Below the pieces are notes generated by a model. The model searched no databases, was not told the origin of the DNA, and saw only the letters and a program-made list of their open reading frames with translations. Positions 43,408 to 51,549 of a DNA stretch of 64,000 nt are shown here, piece after piece. The position numbers were made by a program, and so were the translations under genes. Source of the DNA: Nonomuraea guangzhouensis (lineage in GTDB: Bacteria > Actinomycetota > Actinomycetes > Streptosporangiales > Streptosporangiaceae); contig NZ_JAHKRM010000005.1 of the NCBI RefSeq assembly GCF_019396345.1, positions 1 through 64,000 of the forward strand, written 5' to 3'. Position 1 is the first letter of the stretch. Each line of letters begins with the position of its first letter.

Positions 43408-44061
43408 ATGTCCGAGGGGTTGCGGGAACGCAAGAAGCAGCAGACGCGCCGCCGCATCCGCGACGTGGCCACCGCCCTGTTCGTGGAACGCGGCTTCGAG
43501 CACGTCACGATCGCCGAGGTCGCCGCGGCGGCCGAGGTGTCCGTCAACACCGTCTACAACTACTTCCAGACCAAGGAGGACCTCGTCCTGCCGCCCGATG
43601 AGGCCTCACCCCATCGCCTGGCCGACATCGTGCGCCGGCGCCCCGCCGGGCAGGCCGCCGTGCCCGCGGTGCTGGAGCACCTGCGTGCGGAGGTACGGCG
43701 ACGCGACCGCAAGATGGGCCTGACCGAGGGGTTCGGCCGCGTCCTGGAGATGATGCGCGCCGCCCCCACCCTCACCGCCCGCCTGGGCGACCTCGGGCAG
43801 CAGATGACCGACGAACTGGCCGCCGTCCTGGCCGAGGAGACCGGCGCCGCGCCCGGCGACCCGCTGCCGCGCATGGTGGCCTGGCACATCGGCGGCTTCC
43901 ACGCGCTGGTGTACGCCGAGATCGGCAAGCGCACCGCGGCCGGCGACAGCGCCGACGACATCGCCCCGGCCGTGCTGGAACTCCTGGACGTCTTCGAGGA
44001 CCTGCTCGGAGAACGCCTGCTCACCTACGCTCCACGAAAGGACCGACCTTGTTCAGAGTGA
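43408..44061 (+). CDS. TetR-family transcriptional regulator
   Basis: A 217-aa repressor with HTH TIAEVAAAAEVSVNTVYNYFQTKEDLVLPP (about 34-63) and a helical ligand domain. ATG 43408 is 8 nt after a TTAAGT -10, so the mRNA may be leaderless; a TTG at 43399 is in frame. It overlaps the DUF6204 gene and is preceded by a 10-bp-arm inverted repeat that is likely its operator. Confidence 0.9.
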   Translation: MSEGLRERKKQQTRRRIRDVATALFVERGFEHVTIAEVAAAAEVSVNTVYNYFQTKEDLVLPPDEASPHRLADIVRRRPAGQAAVPAVLEHLRAEVRRRDRKMGLTEGFGRVLEMMRAAPTLTARLGDLGQQMTDELAAVLAEETGAAPGDPLPRMVAWHIGGFHALVYAEIGKRTAAGDSADDIAPAVLELLDVFEDLLGERLLTYAPRKDRPCSE

Positions 44062-44357
44062 TGATCCGCGGCAAGTTCGACGCCCTGGACGACACCGCCC
44101 GTGAGGCCGTACGGGCCGCGGGGAACGCCGCCTTCACCGAGGCCGGGACGTTCACCCACGACCAGAGCGTGTCGTCGTTCACCTTCCGCTGCCAGGTCCC
44201 CGCGGGACCCGACGACGGCGAGAACGAGGCCACCAGGGCGGCGATGGCGGCCCTGGACGCGCACGGCCACCCGTATCAGCTGCTGCACGTCGCGGTGACG
44301 GACATGCGCGACATCAAGATCCGCCGCAAGGGACATCCCAGGACCACCTCGGGCTGA
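44049..44357 (+). CDS. DUF6204 family protein
   Basis: A 102-aa protein, MFRVMIRGKFDALDDTAREAVRAA with VSSFTFRCQVP and HVAVTDMRDIKIRRKG, matching the small actinobacterial DUF6204 family of unknown function. The TTG start at 44049 is supported by AAAGGA 8 nt upstream and overlaps the end of the TetR gene by 13 nt, so it is co-translated with the regulator. Confidence 0.78.
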   Translation: MFRVMIRGKFDALDDTAREAVRAAGNAAFTEAGTFTHDQSVSSFTFRCQVPAGPDDGENEATRAAMAALDAHGHPYQLLHVAVTDMRDIKIRRKGHPRTTSG

Positions 44358-44441
44358 TCCCCGGAGCGGCCGGCCGAGGTCACAGCCACTCCGGTGTCGT
44401 TGCCCGGGCCGCGGAGGGTAAGGACGCTCACGTAACGGCGG

Positions 44442-44496
44442 CCGGCCACGTGCGGGGTCAGAGGCCGTTTTCCTGGAGGCCCCCGGCCACGTGCGG
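44442..44496. repeat. Short direct repeat in intergenic region
   Basis: CCGGCCACGTGCGG occurs at 44442-44455 and 44483-44496 (41-nt period) with an AGGCC-loop-GGCC hairpin between. The 262-nt interval 44358-44619 has no gene; the repeats may form a terminator between convergent genes. Confidence 0.45.
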
Positions 44497-44619
44497 CGGG
44501 GGGCGGGTGACCCATGCTTGCCGTAAAACGGCGAAAAAGCCGTCACCTGGCAGCGGGACACAAGCCCGCGCGGAACGGACGCCTCAGTGGCGAGCGGCGG
44601 CGAAGCGGGAGTGGGTGGT

Positions 44620-45372
44620 TCAGCGGCGGGCGTTGGCGGTGATGGCGAGGCGGAAGTAGGCGGCCAGGCCCGGCACCTGGCCGTCGAAATACGCCGTGAA
44701 CCGCGGATCCATCACATACAACTCACCCAGCCCCCGATGGATCTCATACGTGCAGGTGTAGAACCACCGGCTGATATGACCGCGATGACGCTCGGCTACC
44801 TCCATCGCCGCCGCCCCGTCCGGCGGCAGCCCCGCCTCGAACACCGCCACCAGATCGCCCAGCACGGCCGCCGCCTCGGCCTTGAGCCGCAGCCAGTCGG
44901 CCTTGGTGTAGGCGGCGACCCGGCGGCGGCTCTGCTCGTACTGCTCGCCGCCGCCCCAGCGCCGCTCCACCTCCGCCTCGTGATCCTCCGGCCGGAAGCC
45001 GCCGAACACCTCCAAGCGTTCGGCCGGGGTGAGCGCGACGCTCATCGTGCGCGCCTCCATCGCCCGCTCCACCGCGGCGATCACCTCGCTGAGCCGCTCG
45101 GACTTGCGGACCAGCAGCTCATGCTGGCGGCGCAGGTGCGTCAGCTCGTCGGCGCGCGGCTCGTCCAGGATGACGGCGATCTCCTCCAGCGCGAAACCCA
45201 GCTCCCGATACAGCAGCACCTGCTGCAGCCTGATCAGATCCGCCTCGGTGTAACGACGGTAGCCGGCCGAGCTCCGCTCACCCGGGCAGAGCAGGCCGAC
45301 CTCGTCATAGTGATGCAGCGTGCGCACGGTGACGCCGGCCAGCCGCGACACCTGCCCCACGGACAAACTCAT
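44620..45372 (-). CDS. MerR-family regulator with TipAS-like antibiotic-recognition domain
   Basis: A 250-aa TipAL-like activator: MerR HTH SVGQVSRLAGVTVRTLHHYDEVGLLCP (1-30), a dimerisation coiled coil (about 75-110), then the TipAS fold AYTKADWLRLKAEAAAVLGDLV with HISRWFYTCTYEIHRGLGELYV. TipA proteins bind thiopeptide and related drugs. ATG 45372 is preferred to GTG 45393, which has no better support; a near-palindrome lies upstream. It is divergent from a second MerR gene. Confidence 0.9.
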   Translation of the reverse strand: MSLSVGQVSRLAGVTVRTLHHYDEVGLLCPGERSSAGYRRYTEADLIRLQQVLLYRELGFALEEIAVILDEPRADELTHLRRQHELLVRKSERLSEVIAAVERAMEARTMSVALTPAERLEVFGGFRPEDHEAEVERRWGGGEQYEQSRRRVAAYTKADWLRLKAEAAAVLGDLVAVFEAGLPPDGAAAMEVAERHRGHISRWFYTCTYEIHRGLGELYVMDPRFTAYFDGQVPGLAAYFRLAITANARR

Positions 45373-45387
45373 GACACCACCATGAAC

Positions 45388-45404
45388 CCTCACGTTACGT
45401 CAGG
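45388..45404. promoter_or_regulatory. Candidate MerR operator of TipAL-like gene
   Basis: CCTCACGTTACGTCAGG is a 17-bp inverted repeat with one mismatched pair, between the two divergent MerR genes. On the minus strand it follows TTGCGC (45404-45409), consistent with the MerR habit of binding between -35 and -10. Confidence 0.45.
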
Positions 45405-45443
45405 CGCAACCCCCGGCTGGACTCTCCCACCGAGGGAGGGCCC

Positions 45444-46397
45444 ATGCTGGGGGACGTGGACGAGGATCTCCTGCCGATCGGGCAGTTCGCCCAGCTTGCC
45501 CGGTTGAGCGTGAAGCAGTTGCGGCACTACGACGAGATCGGGCTGCTGCGGCCCGCCTGCGTGGACGCCGCCACCGGCTACCGCTACTACCGCGCCGCAC
45601 AGGCCCGCACGGCGCTGTCGATCGGGCTGCTGCGCTCACTCGATGTGCCGCTGCCCGTCGTGGGCCAGGTCCTGTCCGGCAGCCAAGACGCCCTGGAGTC
45701 CGTACGCGACTCGCTGGAGGCCGAACTGGCCCGGCGGCGGCGCGCCCTGGCGTCACTGGAACGCGTCATGGCCGACGGCCTGCCCGCCACCCAGGTCCGC
45801 ATCGTCACCGTACCGGCGTACCGCGTCGCCCTCATCCGCGAACGCGCCGGCGGCCCGTCCGACATCGCCCGCGCCACCAGCGCCGCCGCCTCACGCCTGG
45901 TGGCCGGCATGTACCGGGCGGCTGACGCGGGCGCCGGACCACACCTCGCGCACGCCGACGCCGCGCAGACCGGAGACGGCTCGTCACCCGCGCACGCCGA
46001 TGCCAGGTGGTCCTCCGGCCAGGCGTCTGCCCGGGCCGCTGACACGCATCCGGGCGGGACTGCAGTGGCAACGGGCGGGCCGCAGTTGATCGGGCTGTTC
46101 CCCCTCGACCTGAGCGACGCCTTCGACGTGGCCGTCGCGCTCGTCCTGCACGACGGCTGGGAGGCCGGCGGGGAAGCGCGGGTGGACGTGCTGCCCGGGG
46201 GCACGTTCGCCGCCGCCACCCACATCGGCCCCTACGACCAGATCTCCCTGACCGCCCACGCCGTCCTGGCCTGGTGCGCCGAACGCCGCCACCCCATGCG
46301 CGGCCCCATCCGCGAGGTGTACGTGTCTGACCCGGCTCGCACCCCGCCCGATGAGTTGATCACCCACCTGATGATCCCTTTGGAGGAAGAGTCATGA
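45444..46397 (+). CDS. MerR-family regulator with GyrI-like effector domain
   Basis: A 317-aa BmrR-like regulator: HTH LPIGQFAQLARLSVKQLRHYDEIGLLRP (10-37), coiled coil RDSLEAELARRRRALASLERVM, then a GyrI-like/effector-binding region VRIVTVPAYRVALIRERAGG ... DVLPGGTFAAATHIGPYDQI. A low-complexity insertion (about 165-205) interrupts the effector domain. ATG 45444 has GAGGGAGGG upstream. It is coupled to a separate GyrI-like protein gene. Confidence 0.88.
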   Translation: MLGDVDEDLLPIGQFAQLARLSVKQLRHYDEIGLLRPACVDAATGYRYYRAAQARTALSIGLLRSLDVPLPVVGQVLSGSQDALESVRDSLEAELARRRRALASLERVMADGLPATQVRIVTVPAYRVALIRERAGGPSDIARATSAAASRLVAGMYRAADAGAGPHLAHADAAQTGDGSSPAHADARWSSGQASARAADTHPGGTAVATGGPQLIGLFPLDLSDAFDVAVALVLHDGWEAGGEARVDVLPGGTFAAATHIGPYDQISLTAHAVLAWCAERRHPMRGPIREVYVSDPARTPPDELITHLMIPLEEES

Positions 46398-46906
46398 ACG
46401 CCGAACTGACCACCCACGGCCCGGTCACCTGCCTGAACGTCACCGGCCTCGGCGAGCCCGGTGGCAGCGAGCACCTGTCGGCCATCGGCGCTCTGTTCAC
46501 CGTCGCCGGCGCGATGGGCGGCCCCGGCGGGCCGCTGGAGGGCCTGTGGTGGGTGGAGGACGAGCGGCCCGGGCTTGAGGTGCCGCGCGAGCAGTGGCGC
46601 TGGCACCTGCTGCTGCCCCTGGCCGCCGCGCCAGAACCGGGACGGCTGGAGCAGGCCCGCGAGTCCGTGCGCGCTACCGGGGCGGCGGTGGACCGGGTGC
46701 GCGTGTCCGTCTTCACCGAAGGACAGTGCGTGGAGATCCTGCACCACGGCCCCTTCAGCGAGGAACACCTGTCGCTGAAGGTCATGCAGGAGTTCATGGA
46801 CGAGCATGCGCTGGTGCCCAACGGGCCGCACCACGAGGTGTACCTGACGGCCTTCGACGACCCCGACCCGCGCACGGTGCTGCGCCAGCCTGTACGCCCG
46901 GCTTGA
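46394..46906 (+). CDS. GyrI-like small-molecule-binding protein
   Basis: A 170-aa protein resembling the SmbC/GyrI-like fold: VEDERPGLEVPREQWRWHLLLPL, VRVSVFTEGQCVEILHHGPFSEEHLSLKVMQEFMDEHAL and GPHHEVYLTAFDDPDPRTVLRQPVR. Such domains bind amphipathic drugs. Its ATG overlaps the MerR stop (ATGA). A free-standing binder next to a MerR regulator could buffer the drug or act as a hydrolase, as some GyrI-like proteins do. Confidence 0.82.
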   Translation: MNAELTTHGPVTCLNVTGLGEPGGSEHLSAIGALFTVAGAMGGPGGPLEGLWWVEDERPGLEVPREQWRWHLLLPLAAAPEPGRLEQARESVRATGAAVDRVRVSVFTEGQCVEILHHGPFSEEHLSLKVMQEFMDEHALVPNGPHHEVYLTAFDDPDPRTVLRQPVRPA

Positions 46907-47223
46907 GGCTCATCTGGGGGCGCCTTCGACGGCGCGATGTGAGCATCTCCGGCACTGTGATCAACGCCAGGTTCTGCGCCACCTCGCAGGCGACGCAGAA
47001 CGAGCCCGTCCTGTGTGTGCCGGGCGGTTACAGCGGCGTGGTGGCGTTCGGGACGCGGGGCGTGTTCGCGGGCAACCCGCCGTCCTTGGCGCTGCCGGAG
47101 CGAATTCGGGGAGTCGAGGGAGCCGAGGGAGAACGTCGAGGCGAGCGGCGGCCACCTCGGCACCGCTCACCGGTGCGGAGCCCGCCGCGGTGCCTGCGTG
47201 ACCCACCCGTCCGGCCGGCCCGG
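46907..47223. other. Intergenic region without a recognisable gene
   Basis: A 317-nt stretch between the GyrI-like gene and the 3' end of the recombinase gene. I see no frame with family similarity on either strand and no strong palindrome. Confidence 0.55.
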
Positions 47224-48234
47224 TCACCGCTCCGGGTCGGCCCGCTTCAGCAGCGGGTGTGCCCGCATCGCCCCCTCCAGTTCGCCCGGCAGCTCATCGC
47301 GGTAGCGGCCCAGCGTCGACAGGTCGCTGTGGCCCAGCACCCGCCGCACCGCGTCCATGTCCACCGCGTCGGCCAGCAGATGTGTGGCCGTCGTATGCCG
47401 CAGCCCGTGTGGCGTCACCGACCGGCGCTGGCCGGCCTCCACCCGCTGCTGCACCCGGTCGATCACCGCCTGCACGTCACCTCGCGCCAGCCGGCGCCCC
47501 CGCCATGACAGCAGCAGCGCCTTGTCCGGCAGCGGCGCCCGCTCCCGCGTCAGGTAGGCCTCCAGCGCCAGCGTCACATCGCGGGGGAGTGGCACATCCC
47601 GGGTGCGGCCGCCCTTGCCGAAGATGCGCCAGTAACGCATTCCGTCGTTGGTGTAGAAGTCCTCGACGTTGGCTCGTACCAGCTCCGAGACCCGGGGTCC
47701 CATCGTCGACAGCAGCAACACGATCAGCGCGTCGCGCAACTCGGTGCGCTGGTCTCGCCGCCCCCGTGCCGGGGTCTCGCCCGCTGACCGGGCCGCGCCG
47801 ATCAGTCCTTGTGCCTGCTCGCGGGTCAGCGCCCGTCGCTCCGGCCGTAGCCCGCCGCGTTCTCTGGCCGTGACCGTCGAGTGCGTCATCGGGTTGATCT
47901 GCACCCAGCCCGCCAGCGTGGCGTGCTTGAACAGGGCCGAGATCGAGCGGCGGAAGCGGGCCTGCGACGAGGGGCTCTGCCCGCCGCCGGCCGCCGGGCG
48001 CCGCCCGTCGGGCTTGCGGGCGAACGCGAGCAAGATCGCGTCGACGTCCTCGCCCGACAGGTCGTCGAGCACCGTCGACTCCCCGGCCAGCCTCACCAGT
48101 GTCGCCACGTCGCGCGCGTAGAGCTCGGCTGTGGCCTGCGACAGCGCCCCCGTGAGTGTTCTGGCCCGCACCAGCTCCACATAGCGATCGGCTGCCTGGA
48201 CCACCGTCAGCCGATCGAGCTCAGCAGGCCGCAC
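47224..48234 (-). CDS. Tyrosine recombinase (XerC/D-like)
   Basis: A 336-aa site-specific recombinase. Residues 1-120 form the SAM-like core-binding domain, 135-320 the catalytic domain with Arg181 (MGPRVSEL), Lys207 (GKGGRTR), His276-x-x-Arg279 (PHGLRHTTATHLL), His302 (LGHSDL) and Tyr311 (GRYRDE): the full active set. Length and motifs are close to actinobacterial XerC, but Xer proteins usually lie elsewhere. It is the third gene of a same-strand group with the XRE-MurA fusion and HypX-like gene, 65 nt after the fusion gene. Confidence 0.88.
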   Translation of the reverse strand: MRPAELDRLTVVQAADRYVELVRARTLTGALSQATAELYARDVATLVRLAGESTVLDDLSGEDVDAILLAFARKPDGRRPAAGGGQSPSSQARFRRSISALFKHATLAGWVQINPMTHSTVTARERGGLRPERRALTREQAQGLIGAARSAGETPARGRRDQRTELRDALIVLLLSTMGPRVSELVRANVEDFYTNDGMRYWRIFGKGGRTRDVPLPRDVTLALEAYLTRERAPLPDKALLLSWRGRRLARGDVQAVIDRVQQRVEAGQRRSVTPHGLRHTTATHLLADAVDMDAVRRVLGHSDLSTLGRYRDELPGELEGAMRAHPLLKRADPER

Positions 48235-48299
48235 CGTCCCCCCTCACGCTGGAAGATCTCCATCACAGGCAGACGGTAGCGGGCCCCACCGACAGAAAA

Positions 48300-49829
48300 T
48301 CAGATGTCGCGGAACGTCTCGATCCGCGCGCCCAGGGCGTTGAGCCGCTCGGCCAGGTCCTCGTACCCGCGGTTGATGACGTACACGTTGCGCAGCACCG
48401 AGGTGCCTTCGGCCGCCATCATCGCCAGCAGGACGACCACCGCCGGGCGCAGCGCCGGTGGGCACATCATCTCCGCGCTGCGCCAGCGCGTGGGTCCCTC
48501 CACCAGGACGCGATGCGGATCCAGGAGTTTGACCGAGGCGCCGAGCCGGGTCAGTTCGGTCAGGTAGATGGCGCGGTTGTCGTAGACCCAGTCATGGATG
48601 AGCGTCGAGCCCTGCGCCGTGGCCGCGATCGCGGCGAAGAACGGGACGTTGTCGATGTTGAGTCCGGGGAACGGCATGGGGTGGATCTTGTCGATGGGGG
48701 AGACCAGCTTGGAGGGCCGCACCGTGAGGTCCACCAGCCGGGTGCGGCCGTTGGCCGCCGGGTATTCGCCGCCCCGGTCGTGGTCGAGGCCCATCTCCTC
48801 CAGCACCGCCAGCTCGATCTCCAGGAACTCCACCGGGACCCGGCAGATCGTCAGCTCCGAGGAGGTCACCACGGCCGCCGCCAGCAGGCTCATCGCCTCG
48901 ACCGGGTCTTCTGAGGGGGAGTAGTCGACGTCGCACTCGATGGAGGCCACGCCGTGCACGGTCAGCGTCGTCGTGCCGACGCCTTCCACGCGCACGCCCA
49001 GCTCCTCCAGGAAGAAGCACAGGTCCTGGACCATGTAGTTGGAGGAGGCGTTGCGGATCACCGTCACGCCGTCGTGCCGGGCCGCGGCCAGCAGCGCGTT
49101 CTCCGTCACGGTGTCGCCGCGCTCGGTCAGGACGATCGCCCGTGAGGGCGACACGCCCCGGTCCACCTGCGCGTGGTAGAAACCGCCTGTCGCGGTGATG
49201 TCCAGCCCGAAGTGCCGCAGCGCCGACATGTGCGGTTGTACGGTGCGTGTGCCCAGGTCGCAGCCGCCCGCGTACGGAATCCTGAACTCCTCCGCGCGAT
49301 GCATCAGCGGCCCCAGGAACATGATCACGCTTCTGGTGCGGCGGGCCGCCTCGGTGTCCATCGCCTCCAGTTCCAGCCGGGCCGGAGGGACGATCTCCAG
49401 GTCGCTGCCCTCGTTGATCCACCGCGCCCGCACGCCGATCGAGGCGAGCACTTCCAGGATCCGGTACACCTCTTCGATCCGGGCCACCTTGCGCAGGATC
49501 GTCCGGCCGGAGGTCAGCAGGGACGCGCACAGCAGTGCCACGCACGCGTTCTTGGAGGTCTTCACGTCGATGCTGCCCGACAGCCGTCGTCCGCCCACCA
49601 CGCGCAGGTGCATCGGCCCGGAGTAGCCCAGGGAGACGATTTCGCTGTCGAGCGCCTCGCCGATGCGCGCGATCATCTCAAGACTGATGTTCTGGTTGCC
49701 GCGCTCGATGCGGTTGACCGCGCTCTGGCTGGTGGCCAGAGCGTCCGCCAGCTGCAGCTGGGTCCAACCACGGTGCTGGCGGGCGTCGCGGATGAGCCGG
49801 CCGATCCGTACGAGATAGTCATCAGTCAT
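48300..49829 (-). CDS. XRE HTH-MurA (UDP-GlcNAc enolpyruvyl transferase-like) fusion
   Basis: A 509-aa protein. Residues 5-65 are a Cro/CI-type HTH (GWTQLQLADALATSQSAVNRIERG); from about 71 to the end it is a full-length MurA-like fold. MurA residues can be placed by motif: Lys93-Asn94 (SKNA), Arg166, the PEP-binding Cys190 (GGCDLGTR) and Arg195, an Asp at 393 after a three-residue insertion, Arg419 (DNR), Leu460-Arg461 and Arg487 (NRGYE). The position matching catalytic Asp369 (usual TDLR) is Ala459 (PALR). It may be a cell-wall precursor sensor rather than, or as well as, an enzyme. A palindrome overlaps its apparently leaderless promoter. Confidence 0.88.
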   Translation of the reverse strand: MTDDYLVRIGRLIRDARQHRGWTQLQLADALATSQSAVNRIERGNQNISLEMIARIGEALDSEIVSLGYSGPMHLRVVGGRRLSGSIDVKTSKNACVALLCASLLTSGRTILRKVARIEEVYRILEVLASIGVRARWINEGSDLEIVPPARLELEAMDTEAARRTRSVIMFLGPLMHRAEEFRIPYAGGCDLGTRTVQPHMSALRHFGLDITATGGFYHAQVDRGVSPSRAIVLTERGDTVTENALLAAARHDGVTVIRNASSNYMVQDLCFFLEELGVRVEGVGTTTLTVHGVASIECDVDYSPSEDPVEAMSLLAAAVVTSSELTICRVPVEFLEIELAVLEEMGLDHDRGGEYPAANGRTRLVDLTVRPSKLVSPIDKIHPMPFPGLNIDNVPFFAAIAATAQGSTLIHDWVYDNRAIYLTELTRLGASVKLLDPHRVLVEGPTRWRSAEMMCPPALRPAVVVLLAMMAAEGTSVLRNVYVINRGYEDLAERLNALGARIETFRDI

Positions 49830-49837
49830 AACACGAC

Positions 49838-49858
49838 AACATATCTCACATATGAGAT
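49838..49858 (-). promoter_or_regulatory. Leaderless promoter and palindrome of XRE-MurA gene
   Basis: On the minus strand a -10-like TATGTT (49838-49843) is 8 nt from the ATG at 49829. Abutting it upstream is ATCTCACATATGAGAT (49843-49858) with perfect 6-bp arms and a 4-bp centre, a size suited to an XRE dimer. The palindrome also overlaps the stop codon of the upstream HypX-like gene. Confidence 0.6.
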
Positions 49859-51549
49859 GCTGCTGCGACGGGCCCCGCCGACGCGCCGGACAACTCCCGG
49901 TGAACCGCGAGGTGCTCCGGCGTCGCCACCACCTTACGCTTGTGCACGAACGCCTGACGCGCCTGCCGGAATCCGTTGCGGTCGTCGAACATGTCCCGGC
50001 TCATCTCGGCCAGTTCCTCCACCCGGTAGGCCTCCAGGGGTTTGCGCCGCTCGTCGACCTCCTGCGCCTGGCGTTTGATCTCCAGCAGCCGCCCGTAGTC
50101 GTCGCCGGCCGCCAGGTGCTCGGCGTACTCCAGCACCGACCGTTCGAACTCCAGGCGCGAGCCGGGCAGCAGCCGGTCGGCCAGCCCCAGCTCCACCGCC
50201 TGCGCCGCGCTGATCGGCAGCGCATCGCCGGTCAGCCGCCCCGCGACCACCGCGCCCACGCGGCGGGGCAGCACGTACGTCCAGTACTCCGACCCGAACA
50301 GCCCCATCGTCCGATAGTGCGGGTTCAGCACCACGCCCTCGCGCACCAGCACCCGATCGGCGCCCAGCCCCATCATCACGCCGCCCGCGCCCGCGTTGCC
50401 GCCCACCGACGTCACCACCAGCTGCCCCGTGCACGTGATCACCTCGCGGCACACCTGGTTGATCGCGTTGATGTTCGTCCAGGCCTCCAGTTCGGGGTGG
50501 CGCGCCGCCTCGATCACGTTGAGGTGGATGCCGTTGGAGAACACCTCGCCGCCCCGTACCACCAGCACGCGGGTGTCCTGGGCCGTCGCGTACCGCAGCG
50601 CCGAGGCCAGGCGGCGGCACTGCTCGCTGGACATCGCGCCGTTGTAGAAGTCGAAACTCACCACCCCCACGGCGTCGCTGCGGTCGTAGGTCACCTCGCT
50701 GTAGCCCGGGCGCTCCTCCAGCCCGGTCACCCGCTCGCCCAGGACGGTCGCCGCCGGCAGCTTGATCGCGCCTGGCTCCTCCACCCGCAGGTGCCCCACC
50801 CACACCGTGCCGTCGCCGGTGTGCACCAGCACCGCGCCCTCACGCCGCGCCGCCACCGTGCCCGGCGTCCCGGCCAGCACCGGACCCCGGTAGACGTCGA
50901 AGATCCGCATCATCCGCCCGTCCAGCATCACCCGCCCACCGGGCGCCCCGTCGGCCGAACGGACCCGCCGCAGCACCGCGTCGGTGCTCTGCGACCAGGA
51001 GAACTCTCGGTCGGCATGCCGCATCGCCGCCCGCAGCCGCCCGCGCACCTGCGGCGAACGGTAATCCAGCGGCACCGGCACGAAGGCGGCGTCCATCGCC
51101 TTGGCCGCCACCTCCACCACCAGCTCCACCGCCGCGTCGGCCACCGGCCCGTTGTACAGGGCGGACTTACGCGGCGGCTCGGCCGGCATCGCGAAGGTCC
51201 GATATCCCCAGATCGGCCCGGCGTCCATCTCCTCCACCGCCTGCAGCGCCGTCACGCCCCACTCCTGCTCGGCGTCGGCGATCGCCCAGTCCAGCGACGA
51301 GGGACCCCGGTCGCCGGGCGGCCCCGGGTGGATGATGATCGTGCGGTGGTTCTGCCACAGAAGCGCCGGCACCTTCTCCTTCAGGAACGGGCAGATGATC
51401 AGGTCGGGTTTGGCCAGCTGGGCCGCCTCGACCATCACCTGCTCCGAGACGGCCAGCTCGACGGTGACGTCGTGACCCGCCCGGCGCAGTTCCAGCCAGG
51501 CACGCTGGGTCAGGCCGTTGAAGGAGGAGCAGAGCAGCAGGATGCGCAA
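49846..51549 (-). CDS. HypX/HoxX-like formyltransferase-enoyl-CoA hydratase fusion
   Basis: A 567-aa protein. The N-terminal half (LRILLLCSSFNGLTQRAWLELRRAGHDVTVEL; IIIHPGPPGDRGPSSLDWAI; EEMDAGPIWGYRTF) is a formyl-transferase fold and the C-terminal half (VVSFDFYNGAMSSEQC; VLVVRGGEVFSNGIHLNVIE; TSVGGNAGAGGVMMGLGADRV) a crotonase fold, the exact architecture of HypX, which turns formyl-tetrahydrofolate into CO for O2-tolerant NiFe-hydrogenases. TTG 51549 is chosen because it gives the HypX N-terminus and family length; a GAAAGAAG stretch lies upstream. No hydrogenase gene is in the window. Confidence 0.85.
   Translation of the reverse strand: MRILLLCSSFNGLTQRAWLELRRAGHDVTVELAVSEQVMVEAAQLAKPDLIICPFLKEKVPALLWQNHRTIIIHPGPPGDRGPSSLDWAIADAEQEWGVTALQAVEEMDAGPIWGYRTFAMPAEPPRKSALYNGPVADAAVELVVEVAAKAMDAAFVPVPLDYRSPQVRGRLRAAMRHADREFSWSQSTDAVLRRVRSADGAPGGRVMLDGRMMRIFDVYRGPVLAGTPGTVAARREGAVLVHTGDGTVWVGHLRVEEPGAIKLPAATVLGERVTGLEERPGYSEVTYDRSDAVGVVSFDFYNGAMSSEQCRRLASALRYATAQDTRVLVVRGGEVFSNGIHLNVIEAARHPELEAWTNINAINQVCREVITCTGQLVVTSVGGNAGAGGVMMGLGADRVLVREGVVLNPHYRTMGLFGSEYWTYVLPRRVGAVVAGRLTGDALPISAAQAVELGLADRLLPGSRLEFERSVLEYAEHLAAGDDYGRLLEIKRQAQEVDERRKPLEAYRVEELAEMSRDMFDDRNGFRQARQAFVHKRKVVATPEHLAVHRELSGASAGPVAAASHM

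Noticed and set aside
47224..48234. Tyrosine recombinase considered as an integrase of a genomic island
   Set aside because: No tRNA gene, attachment repeats, excisionase or replication gene nearby; the motif set and size fit a Xer-like protein.
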